Origin: Paenibacillus pinihumi DSM 23905 = JCM 16419
GTDB taxonomy: Bacteria; Bacillota; Bacilli; Paenibacillales; Paenibacillaceae
Assembly: GCF_000422505.1 (NCBI RefSeq)
Contig: NZ_KE383865.1
Span: 34,726-98,725, forward strand
Direction of reading: 5' to 3'
Length of the DNA stretch: 64,000 nt
The notes under the pieces were generated by a model that searched no databases, had not been told where the DNA came from, and saw only the letters and a program-made list of their open reading frames with translations. The translations under genes were made by a program, and so were the position numbers. Of the stretch, positions 17,559-24,938 are shown piece by piece; positions within the stretch are counted from its first letter, which is position 1; each line of letters begins with the position of its first letter.

Positions 17559-18323
17559 CTATCCCTCAGCCTTTCCCGCTCCCGCAAGCGCCATCTCCTG
17601 GCGGTTCTGCCGTTTGCGGAAGACGATGCCGGAGAGCCAGACGCTGAGCTCATACAGCACAATCAGCGGCACCAGCACCATCAGGTGCGAAATGAATTCG
17701 GGCGGTGAGATCATCGCGGATACGATAACCAGCACCAGGTAGGCATACCTGCGCATCGTGCGCAGCCGCTGCGGAGTCAGAATGCCGATCGCAGTCAGGA
17801 ACATAACCACAACGGGCAGCTCGAAGGCCAGCGATACCGGCAAAATAATATTCATCATGAAGCCCAGATACTGCGTAATGCCATAGGTCTCCACCAGCTC
17901 GAGCTTCCGTGAAATATTGGTCGTGAATGTGTAGCTCATGGGAAATACCACATAGTAAGCGAAGGATAGTCCGGCGGCAAAGCATAGAACCGTATATGGG
18001 ATGTAGCGGAGCGCCATTTTTTGCTCCTGCTTGCTTAGTCCGGCCTTCACAAACTGCCATAGCTCGAACAGAATATAAGGCAGCGTGACCGCGATGGCGA
18101 AAATCAATGCAATATTCATATACATCCGAATGCCATCCCAAGGAGAGAAGACGTTCCAGCTGATCTCCGATGCCGGGGGAACGGTTTTGAGATGATTCAG
18201 GATTTTAGGGGAAATGATTAATCCCCCGGCTGTAGAAATGGCGATCATAACAAAAATCTTGATCAGCCGTTTGCGCAGCTCGCTAATATGAGCCAATAGG
18301 GGCATCATGCTCCCGCTTTTCAT
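17559..18323 (-). CDS. tatC: Sec-independent translocase protein TatC
   Basis: A 254-residue polytopic protein with about six membrane helices. The N-terminal LLAHISELRKRLIK and the FSPWDGIRMYMNIAL segment are TatC hallmarks. TatC recognises twin-arginine signal peptides and works with TatA to export folded proteins. The ATG follows GAAAGAGGTG. It lies behind a TnrA-like regulator on the same strand and back to back with a Tat-targeted oxidase and a tatA gene, so it is probably dedicated to that substrate. Confidence 0.95.
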   Translation of the reverse strand: MKSGSMMPLLAHISELRKRLIKIFVMIAISTAGGLIISPKILNHLKTVPPASEISWNVFSPWDGIRMYMNIALIFAIAVTLPYILFELWQFVKAGLSKQEQKMALRYIPYTVLCFAAGLSFAYYVVFPMSYTFTTNISRKLELVETYGITQYLGFMMNIILPVSLAFELPVVVMFLTAIGILTPQRLRTMRRYAYLVLVIVSAMISPPEFISHLMVLVPLIVLYELSVWLSGIVFRKRQNRQEMALAGAGKAEG

Positions 18324-18438
18324 CCAAACACCTCTTTCTGCTGTGGCATGCTACTCTCTGTTTGTCTAACGTATTTCTACCCGCATGCTATCAATCAATT
18401 CCTTCTCTTTCATGACCCTGCCCGATTTTCCCATAAAC

Positions 18439-18672
18439 TCATGTGCCTGACGCTTTAAGTCCCTTCTTCTTTAATTCCACCGTCTGGAAGCCATCCTGCA
18501 GCTTCTGATGAATCTCTTTGATTTTCTCCACATCCGAAAACGAGTATTTTCTGACACCTCCCGGAGTCCGCTGCGGAAAAATAAGCTGTCTCTCTTCGTA
18601 ATAGCGAATTTGGCGGGCGCTTAAACCGGTCAATTCACGAACGGTGCCAATACTCATTACTTTTTTTTCCAT
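18439..18672 (-). CDS. TnrA/GlnR-type MerR regulator, probably frameshifted
   Basis: A 77-residue reading with the MerR DNA-binding domain of nitrogen regulators TnrA and Gln[21 protein letters not shown] followed by a [11 protein letters not shown] segment. TnrA is about 110 residues and needs its C-terminal tail to sense glutamine synthetase. Here the frame ends early with LKASGT. Removing one base in the GGG at 18461-18463 restores a frame that runs 31 more codons ([12 protein letters not shown]...KELIDSMRVEIR) to a stop at 18366. That gives about 102 residues, close to TnrA. It may be a recent frameshift, a sequencing error or a slippage site. It has its own TnrA/GlnR-like box upstream and precedes tatC. 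Confidence 0.8.
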   Translation of the reverse strand: MEKKVMSIGTVRELTGLSARQIRYYEERQLIFPQRTPGGVRKYSFSDVEKIKEIHQKLQDGFQTVELKKKGLKASGT

Positions 18673-18732
18673 AACGTAACCTCCTACTCAATTGGGATAA
18701 ACAGGATATCGCGGATAACACTTTTTATATTA

Positions 18733-18749
18733 CGTAAAGTAATCTAACA
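18733..18749 (-). promoter_or_regulatory. TnrA/GlnR-like box upstream of the regulator gene
   Basis: Read on the minus strand the site is TGTTAGATTACTTTACG, two mismatches from the TGTNANAWWWTNTNACA consensus. It lies 60 bp before the regulator start and suggests autoregulation. Confidence 0.5.
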
Positions 18750-18838
18750 TGTATATATGACTTTCGACCTATATAAATTAGATTACAGTCTCAAAATCTA
18801 TGATTTATCAACATAATTATGCTGATAAAAATTATTTA

Positions 18839-18855
18839 TGTTACATTTCATTACA
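18839..18855 (+). promoter_or_regulatory. TnrA/GlnR-like box upstream of the oxidase gene
   Basis: TGTTACATTTCATTACA matches the TnrA/GlnR consensus TGTNANAWWWTNTNACA at all but one defined position. It lies 80 bp before the oxidase ATG, in a promoter region shared with the divergent TnrA-like gene. Confidence 0.7.
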
Positions 18856-18935
18856 TAAAATACAGACGATCAGGTTAAGTCTGTGTTACTGTTGCGGTGT
18901 AGAGTTCAACCACACGGCAAAGGAGATGTCACATC

Positions 18936-20540
18936 ATGCTTAATCAGGATCAGCCAAAAGAAATGAGCCGCAGACAGTTTCTGACGACGGTCGGAAAAAT
19001 CGGCGGTTCAGCAGCTTTGTTCAGTGTAATGGGGACAATGGGGCTGCTGTCTCCAGAAACGCTCAAAGCAGCAGACTACACCCCTCCAGGGAAAAGTGAT
19101 CTTTCCTTAACCAGCCGCAATGGTAAAAAAATTGTAATTCTCGGGGCGGGAATTGCCGGCATGACCGCAGCCTACGAGCTCGGTGAAGCGGGATACGATT
19201 GTGTCATACTGGAGGCCAGGGCGCGGACGGGAGGACGAATCTGGTCGGTGCGCCGGGGAACGACAGTAACCGAGGCGGGCGCAGCCAAGCAGGTAGCCCG
19301 TTTTGCTCCGGGACTTTATTTGAACGCAGGCCCGATGAGGATTCCGCAATTCCATGTCACGCTGGAATATTGCCGCAAGTTTGGCATTCCGCTGGAGCCG
19401 TTCAACAACGTCAATGACAATGCCTATTACTACAATGAGAACGTGGGGTCGCTCTCCGGGCAAAAGGTTCGCAAGCGCGCAGCGAAAGCCGATGTACGCG
19501 GCTATGTGGCAGAAATGCTGGCGAAGGCAGTGAACCAGAAGGCACTGGACCTGCCGCTGACGGCGGAGGAAAAAGAGAAGCTGGTGAATTACTTGAAGGT
19601 AGAGGGCGATCTGAATTCAGACTTGTTCTACAAGGGCTCCTCGCGCGGCGGATACAAAGATGAGCCGGGCGGCCGTCTGGATGCAGGCGTTGTCCGTGAC
19701 CCGTTCGATTTGAAATCCATTATTAATTCGGGCTTCGGCAATTTCTTCAGCAGTGAATACAGCTATGACCAGCAGATGATGATGTTCCACCCGGTCGGCG
19801 GCATGGATGCTATCTCGAATGCATTCGAGAAGCGGCTTGGCAACCGGATCAAGCATCATACAGAGGTGAAGGAAATCCGCCAGTCCGACTCCGGCGTGCG
19901 GATTGTGTATACAGATTTACAGACCGGGCAAACCCAGGAAGTGACAGGGGACTACTGTATTTGTACGATTCCGCTGCCGGTATTAAAGGATATCCCGGCG
20001 GATTTCTCGCCGGCCATGAGCCGCGCGATTCGCAGCATCAATTATTCGTCGGCAGGCAAAATCGGGCTGCAATTTGGCCGCAGATTCTGGGAGGAAGATG
20101 AGCATATTTACGGCGGCAACACGCTGACCAATATGGACATTTCCTCGATCTATTATCCGCCTACTGAATATTTTGCCAAGAAAGGGCTGCTGCTTGGCTA
20201 TTATACCTTTGGCCCGAATGCAGATAAGCTGGGCAATATGACGTTCAAGGAAAGGGAGAACCACGCGCTCATGCAGGGTGCCAAAATTCATCCGCAGTTT
20301 CACAAGGAGTTCGAGGCTTCATTTTCCGTTCACTGGAAAAAGGTGAAATACAATATGGGCGGCTGGGCGTCTTATACCCAGGAAGACCGTCAAAACCATT
20401 ACCCGGCATTGTGCAAGCCGGACCGCAGGATTTATCTGGCAGGGGAGCATATGAGCTATATAACAGGCTGGATGGCCGGCGGAATCGAGTCGGCGCGCCA
20501 GGTCGTGACGGACATTCACCAGCGCGTGATGAAAGCATAG
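18936..20540 (+). CDS. Tat-exported flavin monoamine / L-amino-acid oxidase
   Basis: A 534-residue FAD oxidase. The N-terminus is a twin-arginine signal (SRRQFL, 11-16, hydrophobic region to about 38, likely cleavage near LKAAD at 43-47). The FAD-binding GAGIAG lies at 70-75, followed by ILEARARTGGRIW; the C-terminal HMSYITGWMAGGIESA closes the FAD site as in L-amino-acid and monoamine oxidases. It would oxidise an amine or amino acid to an imine plus H2O2 outside the membrane. The ATG follows AAGGAGATG. A RidA-like gene and tatA follow; tatC and a TnrA-like regulator lie divergently. The exact substrate is unknown. Confidence 0.93.
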   Translation: MLNQDQPKEMSRRQFLTTVGKIGGSAALFSVMGTMGLLSPETLKAADYTPPGKSDLSLTSRNGKKIVILGAGIAGMTAAYELGEAGYDCVILEARARTGGRIWSVRRGTTVTEAGAAKQVARFAPGLYLNAGPMRIPQFHVTLEYCRKFGIPLEPFNNVNDNAYYYNENVGSLSGQKVRKRAAKADVRGYVAEMLAKAVNQKALDLPLTAEEKEKLVNYLKVEGDLNSDLFYKGSSRGGYKDEPGGRLDAGVVRDPFDLKSIINSGFGNFFSSEYSYDQQMMMFHPVGGMDAISNAFEKRLGNRIKHHTEVKEIRQSDSGVRIVYTDLQTGQTQEVTGDYCICTIPLPVLKDIPADFSPAMSRAIRSINYSSAGKIGLQFGRRFWEEDEHIYGGNTLTNMDISSIYYPPTEYFAKKGLLLGYYTFGPNADKLGNMTFKERENHALMQGAKIHPQFHKEFEASFSVHWKKVKYNMGGWASYTQEDRQNHYPALCKPDRRIYLAGEHMSYITGWMAGGIESARQVVTDIHQRVMKA

Positions 20541-20558
20541 AAGAGGGGAGTTTTGAAA

Positions 20559-21128
20559 ATGAAAATGAAGTTAAAATCGAAGCTGAAAAAGTGGTTGCCA
20601 GCGCTGCTCATAGCCTCCTGTTTTGCGGGGGCAACCGTATATGCCGCAGATTCGGCAAAGCCTGCCAAGCTGCCGCTGGAGCCGATCCACGAGGCGGAAT
20701 TCTACGGCAATCCGTCCTCGTCCATCTCCAGTGCGGTGGCGATTCCGGCAGGAGCCGCGACTTTCCATACAAGCGGTACGGTTCCTCCGGTGCTAAATAA
20801 GGAGGGAAAAACGGTCTACGAAAGGTATGGAGATACGAAGACCCAGGGCATCGGCATCTTGAAGGAGATTGACAAGCAGCTCAAGGAGCAGGGCCTGACG
20901 ATGAAGGATGTTGTCTATCTGCGGGTGTATCTGGTTGCCGATGCAGCCAAAGAGAACAAAATCGATTACACAGGCTGGTTTGATGCCTATGCCCAATTTT
21001 TCAATAACAAGGACAATCCGGTGAAGACCGCCCGCTCCACAGTAGGTGTTGCAGGCCTTGTCAATCCGGACTGGCTGATTGAGATCGAAGCCGTTGCAGT
21101 CTACCCGCAGCTTCACAGTCAGGACTGA
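20559..21128 (+). CDS. secreted RidA/YjgF-family protein
   Basis: A 189-residue protein with a Sec-type signal peptide (basic start, WLPALLIASCFAGATVYA, cleavage near residue 31), then a RidA-like domain. The conserved C-terminal pattern TARSTVGVAGL and WLIEIEAVAVYP includes the arginine used for imine hydrolysis in RidA enzymes. RidA proteins remove reactive enamines and imines, the direct products of the amino-acid oxidase encoded 18 bp upstream, so an extracytoplasmic detoxifying role is likely. ATG 20559 is preferred over TTG 20553 because GAGGGGAG is better spaced. Confidence 0.85.
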   Translation: MKMKLKSKLKKWLPALLIASCFAGATVYAADSAKPAKLPLEPIHEAEFYGNPSSSISSAVAIPAGAATFHTSGTVPPVLNKEGKTVYERYGDTKTQGIGILKEIDKQLKEQGLTMKDVVYLRVYLVADAAKENKIDYTGWFDAYAQFFNNKDNPVKTARSTVGVAGLVNPDWLIEIEAVAVYPQLHSQD

Positions 21129-21159
21129 TTCAATCATACATCCAAAGGAGTGAAGCATT

Positions 21160-21339
21160 ATGCTGCAAAATATCGGATTTCCGGGACTTATAATGATTCT
21201 GGTTGTGGTACTGATCGTATTTGGACCTTCAAAGCTGCCAGAGCTTGGCAGAGCAGTTGGACGGACGCTCCATGAGTTCAAGTCATCGGCGAAGGAGCTT
21301 GTAGCCGACCATAAGGAGGAGAAGGCTGCGGAGAAATAA
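21160..21339 (+). CDS. tatA: Sec-independent translocase protein TatA
   Basis: A 59-residue protein with one membrane helix ([20 protein letters not shown]), the [14 protein letters not shown] hinge and amphipathic helix of TatA, and a charged tail. It forms the transport pore with TatC. The ATG is preceded by AAAGGAG. It ends a plus-strand operon with the Tat-exported oxidase and the RidA-like gene, opposite tatC, so the four genes make a substrate-plus-translocase unit. Length is normal for Gram-positive TatA. Confidence 0.93.
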   Translation: MLQNIGFPGLIMILVVVLIVFGPSKLPELGRAVGRTLHEFKSSAKELVADHKEEKAAEK

Positions 21340-21381
21340 GCGCGGGAGAATCATTTAGCTAATAGACAGGAGGGAATACAG

Positions 21382-21415
21382 GCAGCTTGCCCGTCAGGAT
21401 GACGCGGCAAGCTGC
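21382..21415. terminator. hairpin between tatA and the YwaF-like gene
   Basis: A 10-bp perfect inverted repeat (GCAGCTTGCC / GGCAAGCTGC) overlaps the 3' end of the minus-strand gene. The T-rich tail is weak, so terminator function is uncertain. Confidence 0.4.
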
Positions 21416-22137
21416 TTCCGTTTGCGCCGCAATCCGGAGATGGCAAACGGGAGATACAGCAGGACAAAGATCAACAGCGCAACTCCTTCCAGTGCCAGCA
21501 GGTACCAGGGATACGGCCCAAGCAAATCCAGCAGGGAGGCGGTATCGGGTTTTCTGGCAAGGAACATGTAATTGCCGCCGGTGAGCATATTGACGACGCT
21601 GACCGGAATGAGCGCAATATTCAGAAAACCCATCGTGATCAAGATGGATTTCCATGTCGGGCGGAAGCTTTCCACCCAGACCATATACAGGGCAGACAGA
21701 ATAATCAGGCTGTGCGAGAGAAAAAACAAAATAAACCTCAGATGGGGAAAGGGATAGGCGAGTACAGGGGTAAGCATCGCCTGGATGGCACCGCCGATCC
21801 CGGTAAAGTAAGCGATTTGGAATATAAAATGGCTGCGGAAAATCAGCATTACGATGCATAAATAAAGCGAGATGCTGCACAGCTCCAAAGGCAAGGTATC
21901 CTTCGGTTGGAATACGCCCTGCACCACATACCAGATATTCAAGGCCAGCTCACAAACAAGCAGCAGCAGTGCTAAAGTCCAGCGGCTAATCAGGCGGCTC
22001 CGGCTTTTCTGCCTGATCTTGTGGCGGAAGCTGTACATCAGGATGATAGATAATAGAAATGTCCCCAGAACAACCATATGGGACATGGAAAATGCAATAA
22101 AGCGTTCTGTTATGCCGGTGCCCAGCCAGTTCTGCAT
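21394..22137 (-). CDS. TIGR02206/YwaF-like integral membrane protein
   Basis: A 247-residue protein with about six to seven hydrophobic helices. It matches the pattern of the YwaF (TIGR02206) family of unknown function: MSHMVVLGTFLLSI near the N-terminus, LPLELCSISLYLCIVML, and HLRFILFFLSHSLIILSALY. The start at 22137 (MQNWLG) is chosen because GGAGGTG lies just ahead; the in-frame ATG five codons upstream overlaps that site. It is a single gene converging on tatA. No function is assigned. Confidence 0.85.
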   Translation of the reverse strand: MQNWLGTGITERFIAFSMSHMVVLGTFLLSIILMYSFRHKIRQKSRSRLISRWTLALLLLVCELALNIWYVVQGVFQPKDTLPLELCSISLYLCIVMLIFRSHFIFQIAYFTGIGGAIQAMLTPVLAYPFPHLRFILFFLSHSLIILSALYMVWVESFRPTWKSILITMGFLNIALIPVSVVNMLTGGNYMFLARKPDTASLLDLLGPYPWYLLALEGVALLIFVLLYLPFAISGLRRKRKQLAASS

Positions 22138-22510
22138 TGGAATCACCTCCAATATTGAATATGTACGCTTATCTGCGCCATATACGGTTACTTAATGACA
22201 TTCTCCGCAGAACGGTGATCTCCTTTTTTATTTTTAGATCTAAGTTAAACGAGCGACTTTCGGGAGAACAGCCGCCTTGTGAAAGGTTCTTAGACAAAAA
22301 ATCTCCGCCTTCCCTGGGGAAGACGGAGAGCAGCTTCCGGCACGGCAGTTCAGTCCGTTACCCTGTCTTGCAGGAACGGCTGGCCGTGTCGTCGTCATTG
22401 CAGAACGCAGCCGCAGGCATCTGCTGCTTCAGGCAACGGCAGGCATCAAGCTGAGTGACTGCAAGCGGAAGCATGCCTGGCAAAAGGCGGGTGCGCGCCG
22501 TGACCATTCA
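22138..22510. other. intergenic region with one minus-strand terminator
   Basis: No convincing gene is seen. The only clear element is a terminator at 22296-22329. The plus-strand reading through the region has no ribosome-binding site and no family pattern. Confidence 0.6.
22296..22329 (-). terminator. terminator downstream of the small unknown gene
   Basis: On the minus strand TCTCCGTCTTCCC pairs with the downstream GGGAAGGCGGAGA and is followed by TTTTTTGTC. It lies 180 bp past the end of the gene at 22511-22828. Confidence 0.75.
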
Positions 22511-22828
22511 TTACAGTAAGGCGATGACGAGCAGTTCAAACAGAACGAGCGGAAGGATGACATTATTATAGTAGTAGTTTTGCGGGAAGAACGGATTGAA
22601 TGCGCGGTTGTCATGTCCGGGCTGGGACGTCGCCAGATACAGGCAACCGTGTTTGACATCGGTGATATAACCTTCATAAGTATCGCCATCAATAGTCTGG
22701 ACACGGATCGGACGATTCGCGCATTGCTGAAGGGCAGCATTGATCTTATCCCGGTGGGTCTTGATATGCTCCACAGCATCCTTATGACAATTGTAAATGA
22801 CTTGCGCTCCCTGTGCAGATTGGGTCAT
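22511..22828 (-). CDS. small protein of unknown function with hydrophobic C-terminus
   Basis: A 105-residue protein that I do not recognise by name. The middle contains RVQTIDGDTYEGYITDVKHG, which looks like a small beta-barrel of the kind seen in Sm-like or SH3-like folds. The C-terminal 25 residues are hydrophobic (NNVILPLVLFELLVIALL), suggesting membrane attachment. GGAGG 8 bp before the ATG and a downstream terminator support a real gene. Similar short proteins are common in spore-forming Bacillota, but no role can be given. Confidence 0.7.
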   Translation of the reverse strand: MTQSAQGAQVIYNCHKDAVEHIKTHRDKINAALQQCANRPIRVQTIDGDTYEGYITDVKHGCLYLATSQPGHDNRAFNPFFPQNYYYNNVILPLVLFELLVIALL

Positions 22829-23244
22829 AGTATTACCTCCGTGTAATTTTATAGATCTATAAGCTCAAGAGCCAGTTGTTCAGTCTGCTGCCGGATAAGC
22901 AGTATGAATGACAAACAGGTCCGCCGCTTGTGGGCTTATATTTCTTGCGAAACGAAGCTGTTCGGCCTGAATTAGGCTTCAGCCGTTATCACTTTGCTAA
23001 CACAGTATGCACATGCCCAGACATTGGTGAATCATTTTATTCATCATTTTAATACGCAAAAGGAGTGCATTCTGCCCAAGGCAGCTTGCACTCCTTTTTG
23101 AACCCGTTCATTAATTCATTCTCTAAATGCGGTGCATATTTTTGTCTATTTGCCGCAATTATTACCTGAGCGGAGACTGCTTTCCCTTAAGGGAAGGGAA
23201 TTCAATCCGAAATGTAAGGTACTCCGTTCAATGTACAAAAGATT
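22829..23244. other. intergenic region, no gene seen
   Basis: This gap holds a terminator at 23058-23100 and otherwise AT-rich sequence without a supported gene or RNA. Confidence 0.6.
23058..23100 (-). terminator. bidirectional-looking terminator after the SLH-like gene
   Basis: AGGAGTGCA (23061-23069) pairs with TGCACTCCT (23087-23095), flanked by AAAA on the left and TTTTT on the right. It lies 150 bp past the end of the minus-strand gene. Confidence 0.75.
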
Positions 23245-24615
23245 TTACAGCGATTCGCCGTTCAGGTAGTTGAAGAAAGGACCGTCTACCCAGAACGTGT
23301 AGGATTCGACTTTAACAGACGGATCTACTTTCGCAAAGCCTTCTTTTACCTCGGCAGCTTTTTCCGGGAGGGAGAAGGATTGTGCATAGTAGTGGCCGTC
23401 AACGATTTTGGTGTTGGCAATCAGCTTGTAGTCATCCAGCTTGGTTAGGGAGTAGTACAGCGGCTGCCACCAGGAGCCGGCGATCAGGCCTTTTTGGTCT
23501 TTTACATCTTTTTTCGCATATTTAAGGATGATGCCCTGGAATTTTTCTTTGTCTGCGACTGTATTGAATTCAAATTTCAGGTCGAATTCTTTGGCATACG
23601 TAATATAATTGCCGTTTTCGATTTTTACAACTTTAGCTGTTTCGCTCTCGTACGGCTCTCCCCACTCTTTCATATGAATGAATGCAGAGGTTTTAGGCTC
23701 CAGTTGTACTTTTGCATCCAAGCCTTCACTGCGCAGCAGGCCGATCAACTGAACGATGTGCTGAAGGTTGGAGTGTCCGTAAGTAATGGACAATGCTTCT
23801 ACGAAATTGGCGTCAAAACGGGAATCCTTCAGGTTGTAGCCTGTCACGACATTTTGCTTGAGAGCAGTGTCCACTACCGTTTGCAGATTCGGAATTTGAA
23901 TAATGTTGGATGTGCGGTAAGCATCTTGAATCTTCGTATAAATGTCCGCTTCGCTTACGTATCCGAGGTAGTGCTTGTAATTGCCTTGAAATGCTGCGAT
24001 TTTGCCAAGCAGCACTTGAACGAGCTGGGAGGAAGCAGGCTTGCTCAATACAAGCTTTTCCTGGTAGGAGGCAGGCAGCAGGCCGGTATCGATTGCCGCA
24101 GCCAGTTCCTGCTTGGTCTTCAAGTCCAGCACAGACAAATTAATGCCTGCTTTGGTCAAAGCCGTGTCCGCTTTTGCTTCCGGGTAGGAATAAGCGAGTT
24201 CCTTCAGGTCGGATGCCCGGAGTGCAATCAGAATTGCAGCCAGATTGGTCAGCGGCTGCTTGGCAGCTACTGCAGGTCCGTTCAGAATGCCTTTGTCATA
24301 GAGAAGTGCAGCCTGGCTGAACAGGGCATCGGTTTTGTCCAAGTCAGAAAACTTTGCTGCGGATTCAGCAGTTGCTTTCGGCAACAAAGCAGCGACATAA
24401 GCGATCAGGTCGCCTCTTGTAATCGTGCCGTCTTCCTTGACTGTAATGCTGTACTTGTCCTTCAGAAAAGCGCCGTATTCAGTTGCATAGCTGGTGCTGG
24501 TTGTCACAGCAACCGGAGCAGCATGTACGGCGGCAGACAGCGGATTCAGCAACAGTGTTGCGGCAAGAGCTGCGCTAAGGAGTAATTTGTTTGCGGGTAG
24601 TTGCAAGGTTTTCAT
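23245..24615 (-). CDS. secreted S-layer-homology-like protein
   Basis: A 456-residue exported protein. Residues 1-32 form a signal peptide (LLLSAALAATLLLNPLSAAVHA). Residues 45-140 look like a degenerate S-layer homology region (ITRGDLIAYVAALLP, FSDLDKTDALFSQAALLYDKGILNG, KQPLTNLAAILIAL). The rest, about 300 residues, matches no family I can name. It is probably bound to the cell wall. The ATG follows TTGGGGGAA. A perfect 16-bp palindrome lies in its leader. It stands alone between two terminator-like hairpins. Confidence 0.75.
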   Translation of the reverse strand: MKTLQLPANKLLLSAALAATLLLNPLSAAVHAAPVAVTTSTSYATEYGAFLKDKYSITVKEDGTITRGDLIAYVAALLPKATAESAAKFSDLDKTDALFSQAALLYDKGILNGPAVAAKQPLTNLAAILIALRASDLKELAYSYPEAKADTALTKAGINLSVLDLKTKQELAAAIDTGLLPASYQEKLVLSKPASSQLVQVLLGKIAAFQGNYKHYLGYVSEADIYTKIQDAYRTSNIIQIPNLQTVVDTALKQNVVTGYNLKDSRFDANFVEALSITYGHSNLQHIVQLIGLLRSEGLDAKVQLEPKTSAFIHMKEWGEPYESETAKVVKIENGNYITYAKEFDLKFEFNTVADKEKFQGIILKYAKKDVKDQKGLIAGSWWQPLYYSLTKLDDYKLIANTKIVDGHYYAQSFSLPEKAAEVKEGFAKVDPSVKVESYTFWVDGPFFNYLNGESL

Positions 24616-24632
24616 AGTTGTTCCCCCAATTT

Positions 24633-24648
24633 AATTCCGATCGGAATT
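24633..24648 (-). promoter_or_regulatory. 16-bp palindrome upstream of the SLH-like gene
   Basis: AATTCCGATCGGAATT is a perfect palindrome 18 bp before the ATG, close to the ribosome-binding site. It could be an operator. No matching regulator is nearby. Confidence 0.4.
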
Positions 24649-24938
24649 CTTTATTGTGAAGTGTATCGTACCACCGAAAAGCTTCAGGTGTCAATTCATT
24701 TTTTTGAGTTTTTGAGGGAAGATAGAGGGCTTTAGACAGGATATGTACGGCAGAAAATACCTCTTATTTCTATTAATAGGATTCTCGTTCTGGAATTGGG
24801 TTTCACTCCAATAACGAGCTTCCATATATAAGGGCATGGGAATTTGTATAGAAATGTAAAAGCGGCATCAATCAGCCCTTGCTTCAAGCTCTGATGAGCA
24901 GCAAGGGCTGAGTAGCCATGTCCTGCCGAGGCAAGCGG
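24649..24938. other. intergenic region with a hairpin
   Basis: A perfect 10-bp inverted repeat (AGCCCTTGCT at 24874-24883, AGCAAGGGCT at 24900-24909) lies just past the pullulanase stop. It lacks an immediate T-run on the minus strand, so it is only a possible terminator. Nothing else is evident. Confidence 0.45.

Noticed and set aside
23494-24585. 363-residue plus-strand frame opposite the SLH-like gene
   Set aside because: Cysteine- and phenylalanine-rich composition is typical of an antisense shadow; the minus strand has a signal peptide and ribosome-binding site.
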